The notes under the pieces: model-generated
What the model was told of the DNA's origin: nothing
Databases searched by the model: none
The model's input: only the letters and a program-made list of their open reading frames with translations
Shown: piece after piece, positions 6,755-13,491 of the stretch
Layout: each line of letters starts with the position of its first letter
How positions within the stretch are numbered: the stretch's first letter is position 1
Source: Clostridiales bacterium
GTDB lineage: Bacteria; Bacillota; Clostridia; Lachnospirales; Lachnospiraceae
NCBI GenBank assembly: GCA_019424245.1
Contig: JAHYZV010000015.1
Coordinates: 1 to 13,491 of the forward strand
Reading direction: 5' to 3'
Length of the DNA: 13,491 nucleotides
Made by a program: the position numbers and the translations under genes

Positions 6755-7630
6755 GTGCCAGTGTACGGATATGTTGTAGTAAACAAGCCAGAGCTTAAGA
6801 TTAAAGAATATGATGTATACCGTTCATATTATTGTGGACTATGTGATGAACTTAAAGAGCGGTATGGGGTTAACGGACAGTTATGCATAAGCTATGATAT
6901 GACATTTCTTCTTTTGCTTCTTACTGGCTTATACGAGCCGGAAACAAGAAAGTATGAGACAAGATGTATAGCACATCCACTACACAGACATCCAGTCAGC
7001 AGGAATGATATATCAGGCTATGTGGCAGATATGAATGTGCTTATGACATATTACAAATGCATAGACGACTGGAATGATGAAAAGAAAGTCACAAGGAAGG
7101 TGCTTGCAGATACATTGTCAGGTAAAGTAAAGCGTATAGAGGCAGCATATCCTGAAAAAGCTGATATTATAAAAAAAGCACTGGATAAAATAAGCGGGCT
7201 TGAAAAGGCAGGCGAGGGAAATGTCGATATGCCTGCGGAGCAGTTTGGGATTATAATGTCACAGATATTGCTTATGAAAGATGATGAGTGGAAAGATACA
7301 CTTATCAAGACAGGCGGCGCACTTGGAAGGTTCATATATATATTAGATGCATATGAGGATCTTGAAGAGGATAATAAAAAGGGCAGATATAATGGACTCA
7401 GGGCGTATTCACAAAGACCTGATTATGATGCCTTTGTTGAAAATATATTAAAATCACTTATGGCACAGTGTGCAGCAGCCTTTGAGAGGCTTCCTGTTAT
7501 AGAAAATGCTAATCTTTTACGAAACATAATATATTCAGGAGTATGGACAAGATTCGAGCTGTGCAGGAATAAAAGAGAATTGAAAACAAAAAATGAAAGT
7601 CAAAGTGAAAATCCTGGTAAAACATATTAA
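6755..7630 (+). CDS. DUF5685-type protein with class I isoprenoid-synthase-like Asp motifs
   Basis: 291 aa from a GTG start, with AGGGAG 4-5 bp upstream. The N-terminus (YGYVVVNKPELKIKEYDVYR, then YYCGLCDELKERYG) matches what I know of the Firmicutes DUF5685 family, whose function is not established. Cys27 and Cys30 form CxxC; further cysteines are at 44, 71, 102, 239 and 270. Two acidic motifs stand out. D104-D-W-N-D108 sits in YYKCIDDWNDEKK, and D198-xxx-D202-xxx-D206 sits in ILDAYEDLEEDNKKGRYN. Both resemble the Mg-diphosphate motifs of squalene/phytoene synthases, suggesting a related alpha-helical fold; this is inference. No signal peptide is seen, and a hydrophobic FLLLLLTGLY lies at 51-60. 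It is followed 58 bp later by a J-domain gene on the same strand, probably one operon. No clear promoter is visible. Confidence 0.8.
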   Translation: MPVYGYVVVNKPELKIKEYDVYRSYYCGLCDELKERYGVNGQLCISYDMTFLLLLLTGLYEPETRKYETRCIAHPLHRHPVSRNDISGYVADMNVLMTYYKCIDDWNDEKKVTRKVLADTLSGKVKRIEAAYPEKADIIKKALDKISGLEKAGEGNVDMPAEQFGIIMSQILLMKDDEWKDTLIKTGGALGRFIYILDAYEDLEEDNKKGRYNGLRAYSQRPDYDAFVENILKSLMAQCAAAFERLPVIENANLLRNIIYSGVWTRFELCRNKRELKTKNESQSENPGKTY

Positions 7631-7644
7631 CTAAGCTTAGTTAA
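7627..7644. promoter_or_regulatory. perfect 18-bp palindrome between the DUF5685 and J-domain genes
   Basis: TTAACTAAGCTTAGTTAA is a perfect, gapless dyad whose first half covers the DUF5685 stop codon. A palindrome without a loop is more like a dimeric protein site than an RNA hairpin. No terminator T-run follows, so read-through into the J-domain gene is expected. Confidence 0.5.
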
Positions 7645-7688
7645 CTATGGCAGAGGATAGACTATATAACATATATATTGGAGGAATT

Positions 7689-8465
7689 ATGACTGATCCG
7701 TATTCAGTATTGGGAGTGTCAAGAGATGCTTCGGACGAAGAAATAAAAAAGGCATACAGAACATTAAGCAGAAAATATCATCCGGATGCCAACATCAATA
7801 ATCCAAACAAGGATAAGGCTGAGGAAATGTTTAAGACTGTACAGCAGGCATATAACCAGATAATGAAAGAAAAGGAAGGTGGCTATACATCATCCTACAG
7901 TCAGAATCGCGGAGGTACAGGAAGTTATGGCTATGATGGTGATTATCAGAATAACAACCAGAATGGCGGTTACGGTAACTTTGGTGGAGATTTCTGGGGA
8001 TATGGACCATTTGGATTTGGCGGATATTATGGAGGAGGCGGAAATGCCAATGGTGCCTCTGACATGAATGGGAACGACCAGACTACCATACATCTTAGAG
8101 CCGCAGCTAACTATATAAACAATGGAAGCTTTGACGAAGCACTTAATGTTCTTAACAGCATGGAGGACAGAGATGCAAGATGGTATTATTACAGTGCCCA
8201 GGCCAATGCAGGAAAAGGCAATCAGGCGACTGCCATGGAACATGCAAGGAGGGCTGTTGAACTTGCTCCTGATAATATGCAGTACAGGATGTTCTACCAG
8301 CGGATGAACAGCGGTGGTGAGTGGTATACAGGAAGACAGCAGACATATCAGAATCCAGGCAGCAGCATGGGAAGCTGGTGTATGAAACTGATAGTCCTTA
8401 ATCTTGCCTGCAACTGTTGTCTTGGCGGTGGTGGATTATGCTGCCCTGGAAGATACTACTACTAG
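7689..8465 (+). CDS. J-domain co-chaperone with TPR-like repeat and Cys-rich tail
   Basis: 258 aa from the ATG at 7689, chosen for the ideal GGAGGA site 5 bp upstream; an in-frame ATG at 7647 has none. Residues 1-62 are a J-domain (DPYSVLGVSRDASDEEIKKA, HPD at 31-33), which stimulates ATP hydrolysis by DnaK. Residues 64-125 are Gly/Tyr/Asn-rich. Residues 133-205 look like one or two TPR helices (GSFDEALNVL.., ATAMEHARRAVELAPDN). The C-terminus holds six cysteines in a hydrophobic, Gly-rich tail (C231, C241, C243, C244, C251, C252), ending in GRYYY. There is no DnaJ zinc-finger domain, so this is a class C J-protein, not the general DnaJ. Its last 30 bp overlap the end of the convergent DUF885 gene. 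Confidence 0.88.
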   Translation: MTDPYSVLGVSRDASDEEIKKAYRTLSRKYHPDANINNPNKDKAEEMFKTVQQAYNQIMKEKEGGYTSSYSQNRGGTGSYGYDGDYQNNNQNGGYGNFGGDFWGYGPFGFGGYYGGGGNANGASDMNGNDQTTIHLRAAANYINNGSFDEALNVLNSMEDRDARWYYYSAQANAGKGNQATAMEHARRAVELAPDNMQYRMFYQRMNSGGEWYTGRQQTYQNPGSSMGSWCMKLIVLNLACNCCLGGGGLCCPGRYYY

Positions 8466-10277
8466 GCTGTTTTCCCACTGCTTAAGATAAGAAAACAGAA
8501 TATCGAACTGGACAGGTCCCATTTCAAGAATGTAACGGTGGAATTCTTTTAAAGAAAAGTTGCTGCCAAGGTCATTCTGGGCCTGTTTTTTTAGTTCTTC
8601 AAAGCCTATAAATCCAAGTACATATTTACAGTAGTTGCCAGGATTTGCAATAAGTGCTGTATAAATAGAATGTGCAGTGTCCACATCAGAGTAGCCCCAG
8701 TTGCTTAAGAATGAGGAAAGACGGGCCTCATCCCATCCATAGTAGTTGACACCTATATCACCCATGGCATGCAGACAAAGTATTAATGCGTAGTTGCATT
8801 TTGCGAGTGTGTTTAGTTCGGGGCTTTCTTTGCCATATTCGTATGAATGTACTTCTATATACGAAGCCCAGCCTTCTACATAGCCGCCTGGTTTTATAAG
8901 TGAACGGATAAGACATGGGTTGGTTTTAAGAAAGTACTGTGTCTGATACATATGGCCAGGATAACCCTCATGTGCAAGTGTTGGATATATATAACTGTCT
9001 GTTGTGCCAGTTTTGTTGATGTATATGGAGTTGATATCAGGGTTATCAAGCTGTGGCATAAAGTACATGGCAGGACTTGCATAATCACAAAGTGCTTCTG
9101 ACACGTATTTGATCGAATAGTCAATATCATCAAGGGCAGGATAGTCATCAGACATTTTCTGCTTAAGCTCTTCTATAATATCCTGTGGGTTGGAAGTGCC
9201 AAAGGAATAAGAACTGAAAGCATCGGTGAGAGAAGGATTTTTTTGTATGAGCTTTCTCATGACGATCAGATAGTTTCTCATATAGCTTTCAAGAAGGGAA
9301 GAGTATTCATCAATAGATTTGCTCCATCCAAGTGTCTGCTCAAGAAGACCTTCAAAGTACCTCTGACCATCAGGATAGCTGCTTATTCCATCTTGATAAC
9401 GGCATGTTCCTTTTAGCAGGGTAAGACCGTCTCTTAATGCTTCATAGCCCGGTATTACGTGCTTTTGTACAGCTTCTATATTACGTTTTTTATAGTCCTG
9501 TCGGTCACTGTCAGATATAAAGTCAAGAGCATCGATGCGTGAATTAAAATCATCTATAAAAAGACGGTTAGTGGAATTCTCCTGTTTTATGGAATCTATA
9601 ACTGACTGGCATGAGCTTATGACATCCTCAAGTAAGGAGTCTTTGAGAGTGAAGCCCTTGTCTGCACGCAGTCTTTCGTATTCAAGCATATTTTCAAAAT
9701 AACCATCAACATCACATAGTAATTCAAGATATTCCTCGACATCCTTTTGCTCAAGGAATGAGTATTCAGAAAATACAAGAGGAAGCTCTATCTGTATGCC
9801 TATTGTCGGAGTGAGCTGAGAGTCATACAGGTCGAGGTCACTATAACACAGGCGTGATTCAAGATACGAAAGAAGATAATCATAAGTTACAGCCTGGGTT
9901 TGTGACAGGGAGTTTTTGTCAAAGGCTTTAAGTTCAGTTATATATTGTGTTATATCAGACGTATCATAAAGAGATTCTGTGTCTATTCTTCCGAGAGTGA
10001 TATTATAATCGTTAATCCCATAGTTCTCTGGATGTTCAAGTAATGTGTGAAGAGAAAGAGTATCATCGGTAACTATTTCGCGAAATAAGTTATCGGTATA
10101 TTCGTTAAAGGCGGTATTGCCTGTCTGGCTATAGGAGTATTCCTGTGTTATTGAAGAGTCGTTTTTTTCTGTTATATTGTGTATATCCTGTGTGCTGCAG
10201 CCGTAAAGTGATATACTTGCAGCTGACAGGATTAAAGACATTGCAAGACTAATTGTTTTTTTGAATGTTTTAAACAT
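8436..10277 (-). CDS. DUF885-family putative metallopeptidase lipoprotein
   Basis: 613 aa from the ATG at 10277, preceded by GGAGG at 6-bp spacing; an in-frame ATG at 10313 would add 12 residues but has no ribosome site and spoils the signal peptide. A lipoprotein signal peptide ends at Cys27 (SISLYGC), so the protein is likely anchored to the outer face of the membrane. The DUF885 gluzincin signature is H436-E-G-Y-P-G-H442 in TLAHEGYPGH, with candidate third zinc ligand E468 in GGYVEGWASYIE. The length is usual for the family (about 550-620 aa). The reaction is presumed peptide hydrolysis; the substrate is unknown. The stop lies inside the 3' end of the convergent J-domain gene. Confidence 0.9.
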   Translation of the reverse strand: MFKTFKKTISLAMSLILSAASISLYGCSTQDIHNITEKNDSSITQEYSYSQTGNTAFNEYTDNLFREIVTDDTLSLHTLLEHPENYGINDYNITLGRIDTESLYDTSDITQYITELKAFDKNSLSQTQAVTYDYLLSYLESRLCYSDLDLYDSQLTPTIGIQIELPLVFSEYSFLEQKDVEEYLELLCDVDGYFENMLEYERLRADKGFTLKDSLLEDVISSCQSVIDSIKQENSTNRLFIDDFNSRIDALDFISDSDRQDYKKRNIEAVQKHVIPGYEALRDGLTLLKGTCRYQDGISSYPDGQRYFEGLLEQTLGWSKSIDEYSSLLESYMRNYLIVMRKLIQKNPSLTDAFSSYSFGTSNPQDIIEELKQKMSDDYPALDDIDYSIKYVSEALCDYASPAMYFMPQLDNPDINSIYINKTGTTDSYIYPTLAHEGYPGHMYQTQYFLKTNPCLIRSLIKPGGYVEGWASYIEVHSYEYGKESPELNTLAKCNYALILCLHAMGDIGVNYYGWDEARLSSFLSNWGYSDVDTAHSIYTALIANPGNYCKYVLGFIGFEELKKQAQNDLGSNFSLKEFHRYILEMGPVQFDILFSYLKQWENSLVVVSSRAA

Positions 10278-10293
10278 AATAATCCTCCATTCT

Positions 10294-10386
10294 TGCGCTG
10301 CTTCTTTGCGCATCTCAAGTTTGTGCTTCGCACGTTTTTAGGGCGTATCGGGTTTGTGTCAGGTGTGCGCGGACACAAAAATCCCG
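10294..10386 (-). promoter_or_regulatory. structured 5' leader of the DUF885 gene
   Basis: Three dyads lie between the ribosome site and upstream DNA: TGCGC/GCGCA (10294-10312), GTGC-TTC-GCAC (10323-10333), and a longer CGGG-TTTGTGTC / GACACAAA-CCCG stem (10349-10386). On the plus strand the second is followed by GTTTTT, and could weakly stop transcription coming the other way. I cannot match the set to a known riboswitch. No clear minus-strand promoter was found upstream. Confidence 0.35.
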
Positions 10387-10504
10387 CATATGAAAATTTA
10401 ATTTTGACACTCACATCATATTATATGTCAATATAAGTGCTGGAATGTCAAAGGATGATTATTCATATCATAACATTATAAGATGTCGTGGTCAAAAGCC
10501 ACAG

Positions 10505-10573
10505 AATTTTAGGGATTTGCATACACAAAATTTAGGGATTTGAATACACAAAATTTAGGGATTTGCAAAACTT
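10505..10573 (+). repeat. three 23-bp direct repeats upstream of the metG promoter
   Basis: Units at 10505-10527, 10528-10550 and 10551-10573 share AATTTAGGGATTTG followed by a variant of CATACACA. Units 1 and 2 differ at two positions; unit 3 diverges at its end, where it runs into the -35 box. The 23-bp period is close to two helical turns, so bound proteins would line up on one face of the DNA. Confidence 0.85.
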
Positions 10574-10600
10574 GACATATCATCAAAAGTTAACTATCAT
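10572..10600 (+). promoter_or_regulatory. sigma-A promoter of metG
   Basis: TTGACA (10572-10577, perfect consensus) is separated by 17 bp from TATCAT (10595-10600). The start should be near 10607, giving a leader of about 65 nt. That is too short for a T-box, and no T-box or SAM-riboswitch motif is seen. Confidence 0.7.
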
Positions 10601-10671
10601 TAAATGATTGGAAAACCTGTACAAATAATCAGGATTAATTAGAGAAAACAAGGAAAATGGAGGTTATAGAT

Positions 10672-12678
10672 ATGCCACAGAGTAAGGGTCCATTTTATAT
10701 GACAACAGCTATTGCATATACATCAGGCAAGCCACATATTGGCAATACCTATGAGATAGTACTTGCTGACAGTATCGCAAGATTCAGACGTCAGGAGGGA
10801 TATGATGTGTTCTTCCAGACTGGTACTGATGAGCATGGTCAGAAGATAGAGCTAAAAGCAGAAGAAGCAGGAATCACACCTAAGGAGTTTGTTGATAAGA
10901 CATCAGCAGAGATTAAGAGAATATGGGATCTTATGAATACATCATATGATAAGTTCATAAGAACAACTGATGATTATCATGAAAAACAGGTACAGAAGAT
11001 ATTCAAGAAGCTATATGATCAGGGAGATATATACAAAGGCTCATATGAAGGTATGTATTGCACACCTTGTGAATCTTTCTGGACAGAGTCACAGCTTGTT
11101 GATGGCAAATGCCCGGACTGTGGACGTGAAGTTAAACCAGCAAAGGAAGAAGCTTATTTCTTCAAAATGAGCAAGTATGCAAACAGACTTATTGAGCATA
11201 TTAACACTCATCCAGAATTCATACAGCCTGTATCAAGAAAGAATGAGATGATGAACAACTTCCTTCTTCCAGGACTTCAGGATCTGTGTGTATCAAGAAC
11301 ATCTTTCAAGTGGGGTATTCCGGTAGATTTCGATCCTAAGCATGTAGTTTATGTATGGCTTGATGCACTTACTAACTATATCACAGGTATTGGATATGAT
11401 GCAGATGGCAGCTCAAGTGAACAGTACAAGAAGTACTGGCCAGCAGACCTCCATCTTATAGGAAAGGATATTATCAGATTCCATACAATATACTGGCCTA
11501 TATTCCTTATGGCACTTGGTGAACCACTTCCTAAGCAGGTGTTTGGTCATCCTTGGCTTTTACAGAACGATGGTAAGATGAGTAAGTCAAAGGGAAATGT
11601 TATATATGCAGATGACCTTGTAGATATGTTTGGTGTAGATGCTGTAAGATACTTCGTTCTTCATGAAATGCCATTTGAGAATGATGGTGTTATATCATGG
11701 GAACTTTTAGTTGAGCGTATGAACTCAGATCTTGCCAATACACTTGGAAATCTTGTTAACAGAACTATCGCCATGTCTAACAAGTATTTTGGTGGTGTTG
11801 TTACTAAGACAGGTGCGACAAGTGAGGGCGCAGGTGTTGATGAGAATGGTGCAAGCTTAGACTTTGATGCAGACCTTAAGTCGGTTGTAACAGCTACAAG
11901 AGATAAGGTTCAGGATAAGATGTCTACACTTCATGTTGCAGATGCCATGACAGAGGTATTCTCTTTATTCAAGAGATGTAACAAGTATATAGATGAGACT
12001 ATGCCTTGGGCACTTGCCAAGGATGAGTCTAAGAAAGACAGACTTGAAGAGGTACTTTACAACCTTGTTGAGAGTATTACTATCGGTGCTAATCTTCTTA
12101 AGTCATTTATGCCAAACACAACTGAAAGTATATTAAAGCAGCTTTATCCAGATAACCCTGCAGAAGGAGAGAGAGACTTTGATGACCTTGACAAGTTCGG
12201 ACTTAGAAAGTCAGGAGAAAAGGTTACAGATAAGCCAGAGATTCTCTTTGCAAGACTTGATATAAATGTAGTTATGGAAGAGGTTGAGAAGCTTCAGGAG
12301 GCTCAGAGAAAGGCTAACGGAGCTACAGAGTATCCAGTAGTTGAGAAAAAACCAGAGATAACATATGATGATTTCTCAAAGATACAGATTCAGGTTGGAG
12401 AAGTACTTAAGTGTGAACCAGTAAAGAAGGCTAAGAAGCTTCTTTGCTCGCAGATACGTGTAGGTGATGAAGTGCGCCAGATAGTATCTGGAATATCACA
12501 GTACTATAAGCCAGAAGAGATGGTTGGAAAGAAGGTTGCAGTAGTAACAAACCTTGCACCACGTAAGATATGCGGCGTTGAATCACAGGGTATGATACTT
12601 GCAGCCATGGATGATAAGGATAATCTTTCAGTTATGACAGTAGATAAGGATATCGTGGCTGGAAGCGAGATAGGATAA
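10672..12678 (+). CDS. metG: methionyl-tRNA synthetase
   Basis: 668 aa from the ATG at 10672, chosen because GGAGG (10659-10663) lies 8 bp before it; the in-frame ATG at 10657 overlaps this site. It charges tRNA-Met and initiator tRNA with methionine in the cytoplasm. The class I signatures are HIGN at about 22-25 (in YTSGKPHIGN) and KMSKS at 302-306. A single zinc knuckle uses C130, C133, C147 and C150 (CTPC..CPDC). After the helical anticodon-binding domain comes a C-terminal Trbp111/EMAPII-like tRNA-binding domain (about 563-668, starting near YDDFSKIQIQVGEV), which is common in bacterial MetG of this length. The stop codon TAA lies in a stretch shared with the flank of MITE-like copy A. 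No other terminator follows, so the element may supply its 3' end. Confidence 0.97.
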   Translation: MPQSKGPFYMTTAIAYTSGKPHIGNTYEIVLADSIARFRRQEGYDVFFQTGTDEHGQKIELKAEEAGITPKEFVDKTSAEIKRIWDLMNTSYDKFIRTTDDYHEKQVQKIFKKLYDQGDIYKGSYEGMYCTPCESFWTESQLVDGKCPDCGREVKPAKEEAYFFKMSKYANRLIEHINTHPEFIQPVSRKNEMMNNFLLPGLQDLCVSRTSFKWGIPVDFDPKHVVYVWLDALTNYITGIGYDADGSSSEQYKKYWPADLHLIGKDIIRFHTIYWPIFLMALGEPLPKQVFGHPWLLQNDGKMSKSKGNVIYADDLVDMFGVDAVRYFVLHEMPFENDGVISWELLVERMNSDLANTLGNLVNRTIAMSNKYFGGVVTKTGATSEGAGVDENGASLDFDADLKSVVTATRDKVQDKMSTLHVADAMTEVFSLFKRCNKYIDETMPWALAKDESKKDRLEEVLYNLVESITIGANLLKSFMPNTTESILKQLYPDNPAEGERDFDDLDKFGLRKSGEKVTDKPEILFARLDINVVMEEVEKLQEAQRKANGATEYPVVEKKPEITYDDFSKIQIQVGEVLKCEPVKKAKKLLCSQIRVGDEVRQIVSGISQYYKPEEMVGKKVAVVTNLAPRKICGVESQGMILAAMDDKDNLSVMTVDKDIVAGSEIG

Positions 12679-12684
12679 TTGTTG

Positions 12685-13104
12685 TTTAATTGAATATTAG
12701 TTGACGAACGGACGATAAATATAAGCTACAGGCAGTCCTGCACACTATGTTCAATGCCAGAAGCTTTGATTTACGCGAGCAACGAGCCAAAGTCATATTC
12801 CTGATATGACCTTGGCGACTGCCGCGATAGCCATAATAAACACGCTTTGCGAGTTTATTATGGCTGGATATTTCTAAGTCTTTCCATATAAACTATGGTA
12901 ACTGACGCTACCGCTCAGACGCGCCGTCCATGGCGCGGCTTCGCTGCTTCGTACATCCGTGTACGAAGCTAGCTGGTTGACTAAGGGAAAGACTAAGAAC
13001 TATCACAATCAAACTTCAAGTGCATTTCGCATAGTATGCAGGACTGCCTGTAGCTTATATTTGTCTGTGTTACGGCATAATGTAATACTGAATATTCAAT
13101 TAAA
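12685..13104 (+). mobile_element. MITE-like element, copy B (inverted relative to copy A)
   Basis: 420 bp bounded by TTTAATTGAATATT and its complement, starting 7 bp after the metG stop. Without a 94-bp insert (12772-12865) it is 326 bp and almost identical to the reverse complement of 130-458. Sequence identity extends beyond both ends: GATAATTGTTG, overlapping the metG stop, on one side, and ATCAA-GGGGCGAAACAGGGCGG on the other. Thus either the unit is slightly larger than its terminal repeats or flanking DNA was copied too. It has no coding capacity worth calling. Confidence 0.75.
12772..12865 (+). repeat. 94-bp double-hairpin insert within copy B
   Basis: This segment is absent from copy A, where GATT joins GGAT directly. 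It consists of two adjoining hairpins. The first (about 12774-12826) has a CCAA-GTCATAT/ATATGAC-TTGG stem and an outer CGCG/CGCG closure. The second (12829-12865) has a perfect 13-bp stem, AGCCATAATAAAC and its complement, around an 11-base loop. No target duplication is visible. It could be a nested repeat insertion, or copy A may have lost it. Confidence 0.75.
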
Positions 13105-13118
13105 TCAAGGGGCGAAAC

Positions 13119-13142
13119 AGGGCGGAATTGTGCGTAAAGCGC
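13119..13142 (+). repeat. remnant half of the 72-108 hairpin
   Basis: AGGGCGGAATTGTGCG followed by TAAAGCGC matches 72-95 in the same orientation, after which similarity stops and the second arm is missing. The adjoining run is GGGG here, against nine C's at 115-123. The following 13143-13216 shows no gene. Confidence 0.7.
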
Positions 13143-13216
13143 TAAATCCTAATATGTAATCTCTATTAATAAAGTAGGAAGTGGAAAAGTGACACAATAT
13201 GTGAAAAAGCTAATCT

Positions 13217-13491
13217 GGGTCACATTTTTCTTTCTTTTTCTTGCAGCAAATATGACTCAAATTAGCAATTTTGCAAATAGGGTCATAATATCTATGCTGA
13301 TTAAGCAGTGAAATATGACCCGGATTGTCAATTTTGCAAATAGGGTCATAATATCTATGCTGATTAAGCAGTGAAATATGACCCGGATTGTCAATTTTGC
13401 AAATAGGGTCAAAAAATCCATGCAAATCAAGCAGTGAAATATGACTCAAATTAGCAATTTTGCAAATAGGGTCATAATATCTATGCTGATT
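13217..13491. repeat. 63-bp tandem repeat array, running off the window
   Basis: GGGTCA starts at 13217, 13280, 13343, 13406 and 13469, exactly 63 bp apart. Units 2 and 3 are identical. Units 1 and 4 keep the TATGAC..CAATTTTGCAAATAGGGTCA part but differ in a block of about 20 bp. Each full unit holds the dyad GGGTCATA / TATGACCC around an inner TGCT-GATTA-AGCA hairpin. On the minus strand one frame stays open from the window edge to a stop at 13210, encoding a 21-residue repeat (core HISLLNQHRYYDPICKI). No start is certain, so I do not call it a gene. Confidence 0.85.

Noticed and set aside
8894..9148. Minus-strand reading frame inside the DUF885 gene
   Set aside because: It is an out-of-frame shadow of a well-supported gene.
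10400..10656. T-box or SAM riboswitch before metG
   Set aside because: No T-box consensus or terminator/antiterminator pair is visible, and the likely transcription start leaves only about 65 nt of leader.
13217..13491. Possible CRISPR array
   Set aside because: Units 2 and 3 are identical, including the would-be spacer, the conserved part itself varies between units, and no cas gene is present.

Overview
The window looks like a low-GC Firmicutes chromosome, most likely a Lachnospiraceae relative (Lachnospira/Roseburia type). This is inferred from the AT-rich, AGA-rich coding style, strong GGAGG ribosome sites, tRNAs without an encoded CCA, and the gene families present. I see no transposase, integrase, phage or plasmid gene. 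Most genes are core or house-keeping.

Layout: the left edge (1-471) holds a 16-bp perfect hairpin, a C9 run and a 329-bp MITE-like element that stops just past the end of a minus-strand D-Ala-D-Ala carboxypeptidase gene (469-1854). A divergent trmB (2033-2674) follows. Next come a 125-bp inverted-repeat structure and a 46-codon Cys-rich small ORF (2830-2970) convergent with a minus-strand AI-2E/PerM-family membrane protein (2977-4380), whose N-terminus is a 36-bp minisatellite. Two identical tRNA-Lys(CTT) genes follow (4662-4860), then a 150-nt stretch with no G on the plus strand. A plus-strand block then carries a membrane-anchored C39-like cysteine peptidase (5300-6319), a small acidic ORF (6368-6589), a terminator, a DUF5685-type gene (6755-7630) and a J-domain/TPR gene (7689-8465). 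The last overlaps by 30 bp the 3' end of a minus-strand DUF885 lipoprotein gene (8436-10277). After a leader and promoter region with three 23-bp repeats comes metG (10672-12678). The right edge has the second copy of the MITE-like element in inverted orientation, carrying an extra 94-bp double hairpin, and then a 63-bp tandem repeat array that runs off the window.

Main points of interest: (1) two almost identical ~326-bp elements with long terminal inverted repeats bracket ~12.2 kb in inverted orientation, each placed a few bases after a stop codon; (2) the DUF5685 protein carries DDxxD and DxxxDxxxD motifs in contexts resembling squalene/phytoene synthases, next to a J-domain partner; (3) three 23-bp direct repeats abut the metG -35 box; (4) a long stem hides the ribosome site of a CxxCxxC small ORF; (5) the 63-bp array at the right edge has internal dyads and an open 21-residue-periodic frame. 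These readings are inferences from sequence alone.
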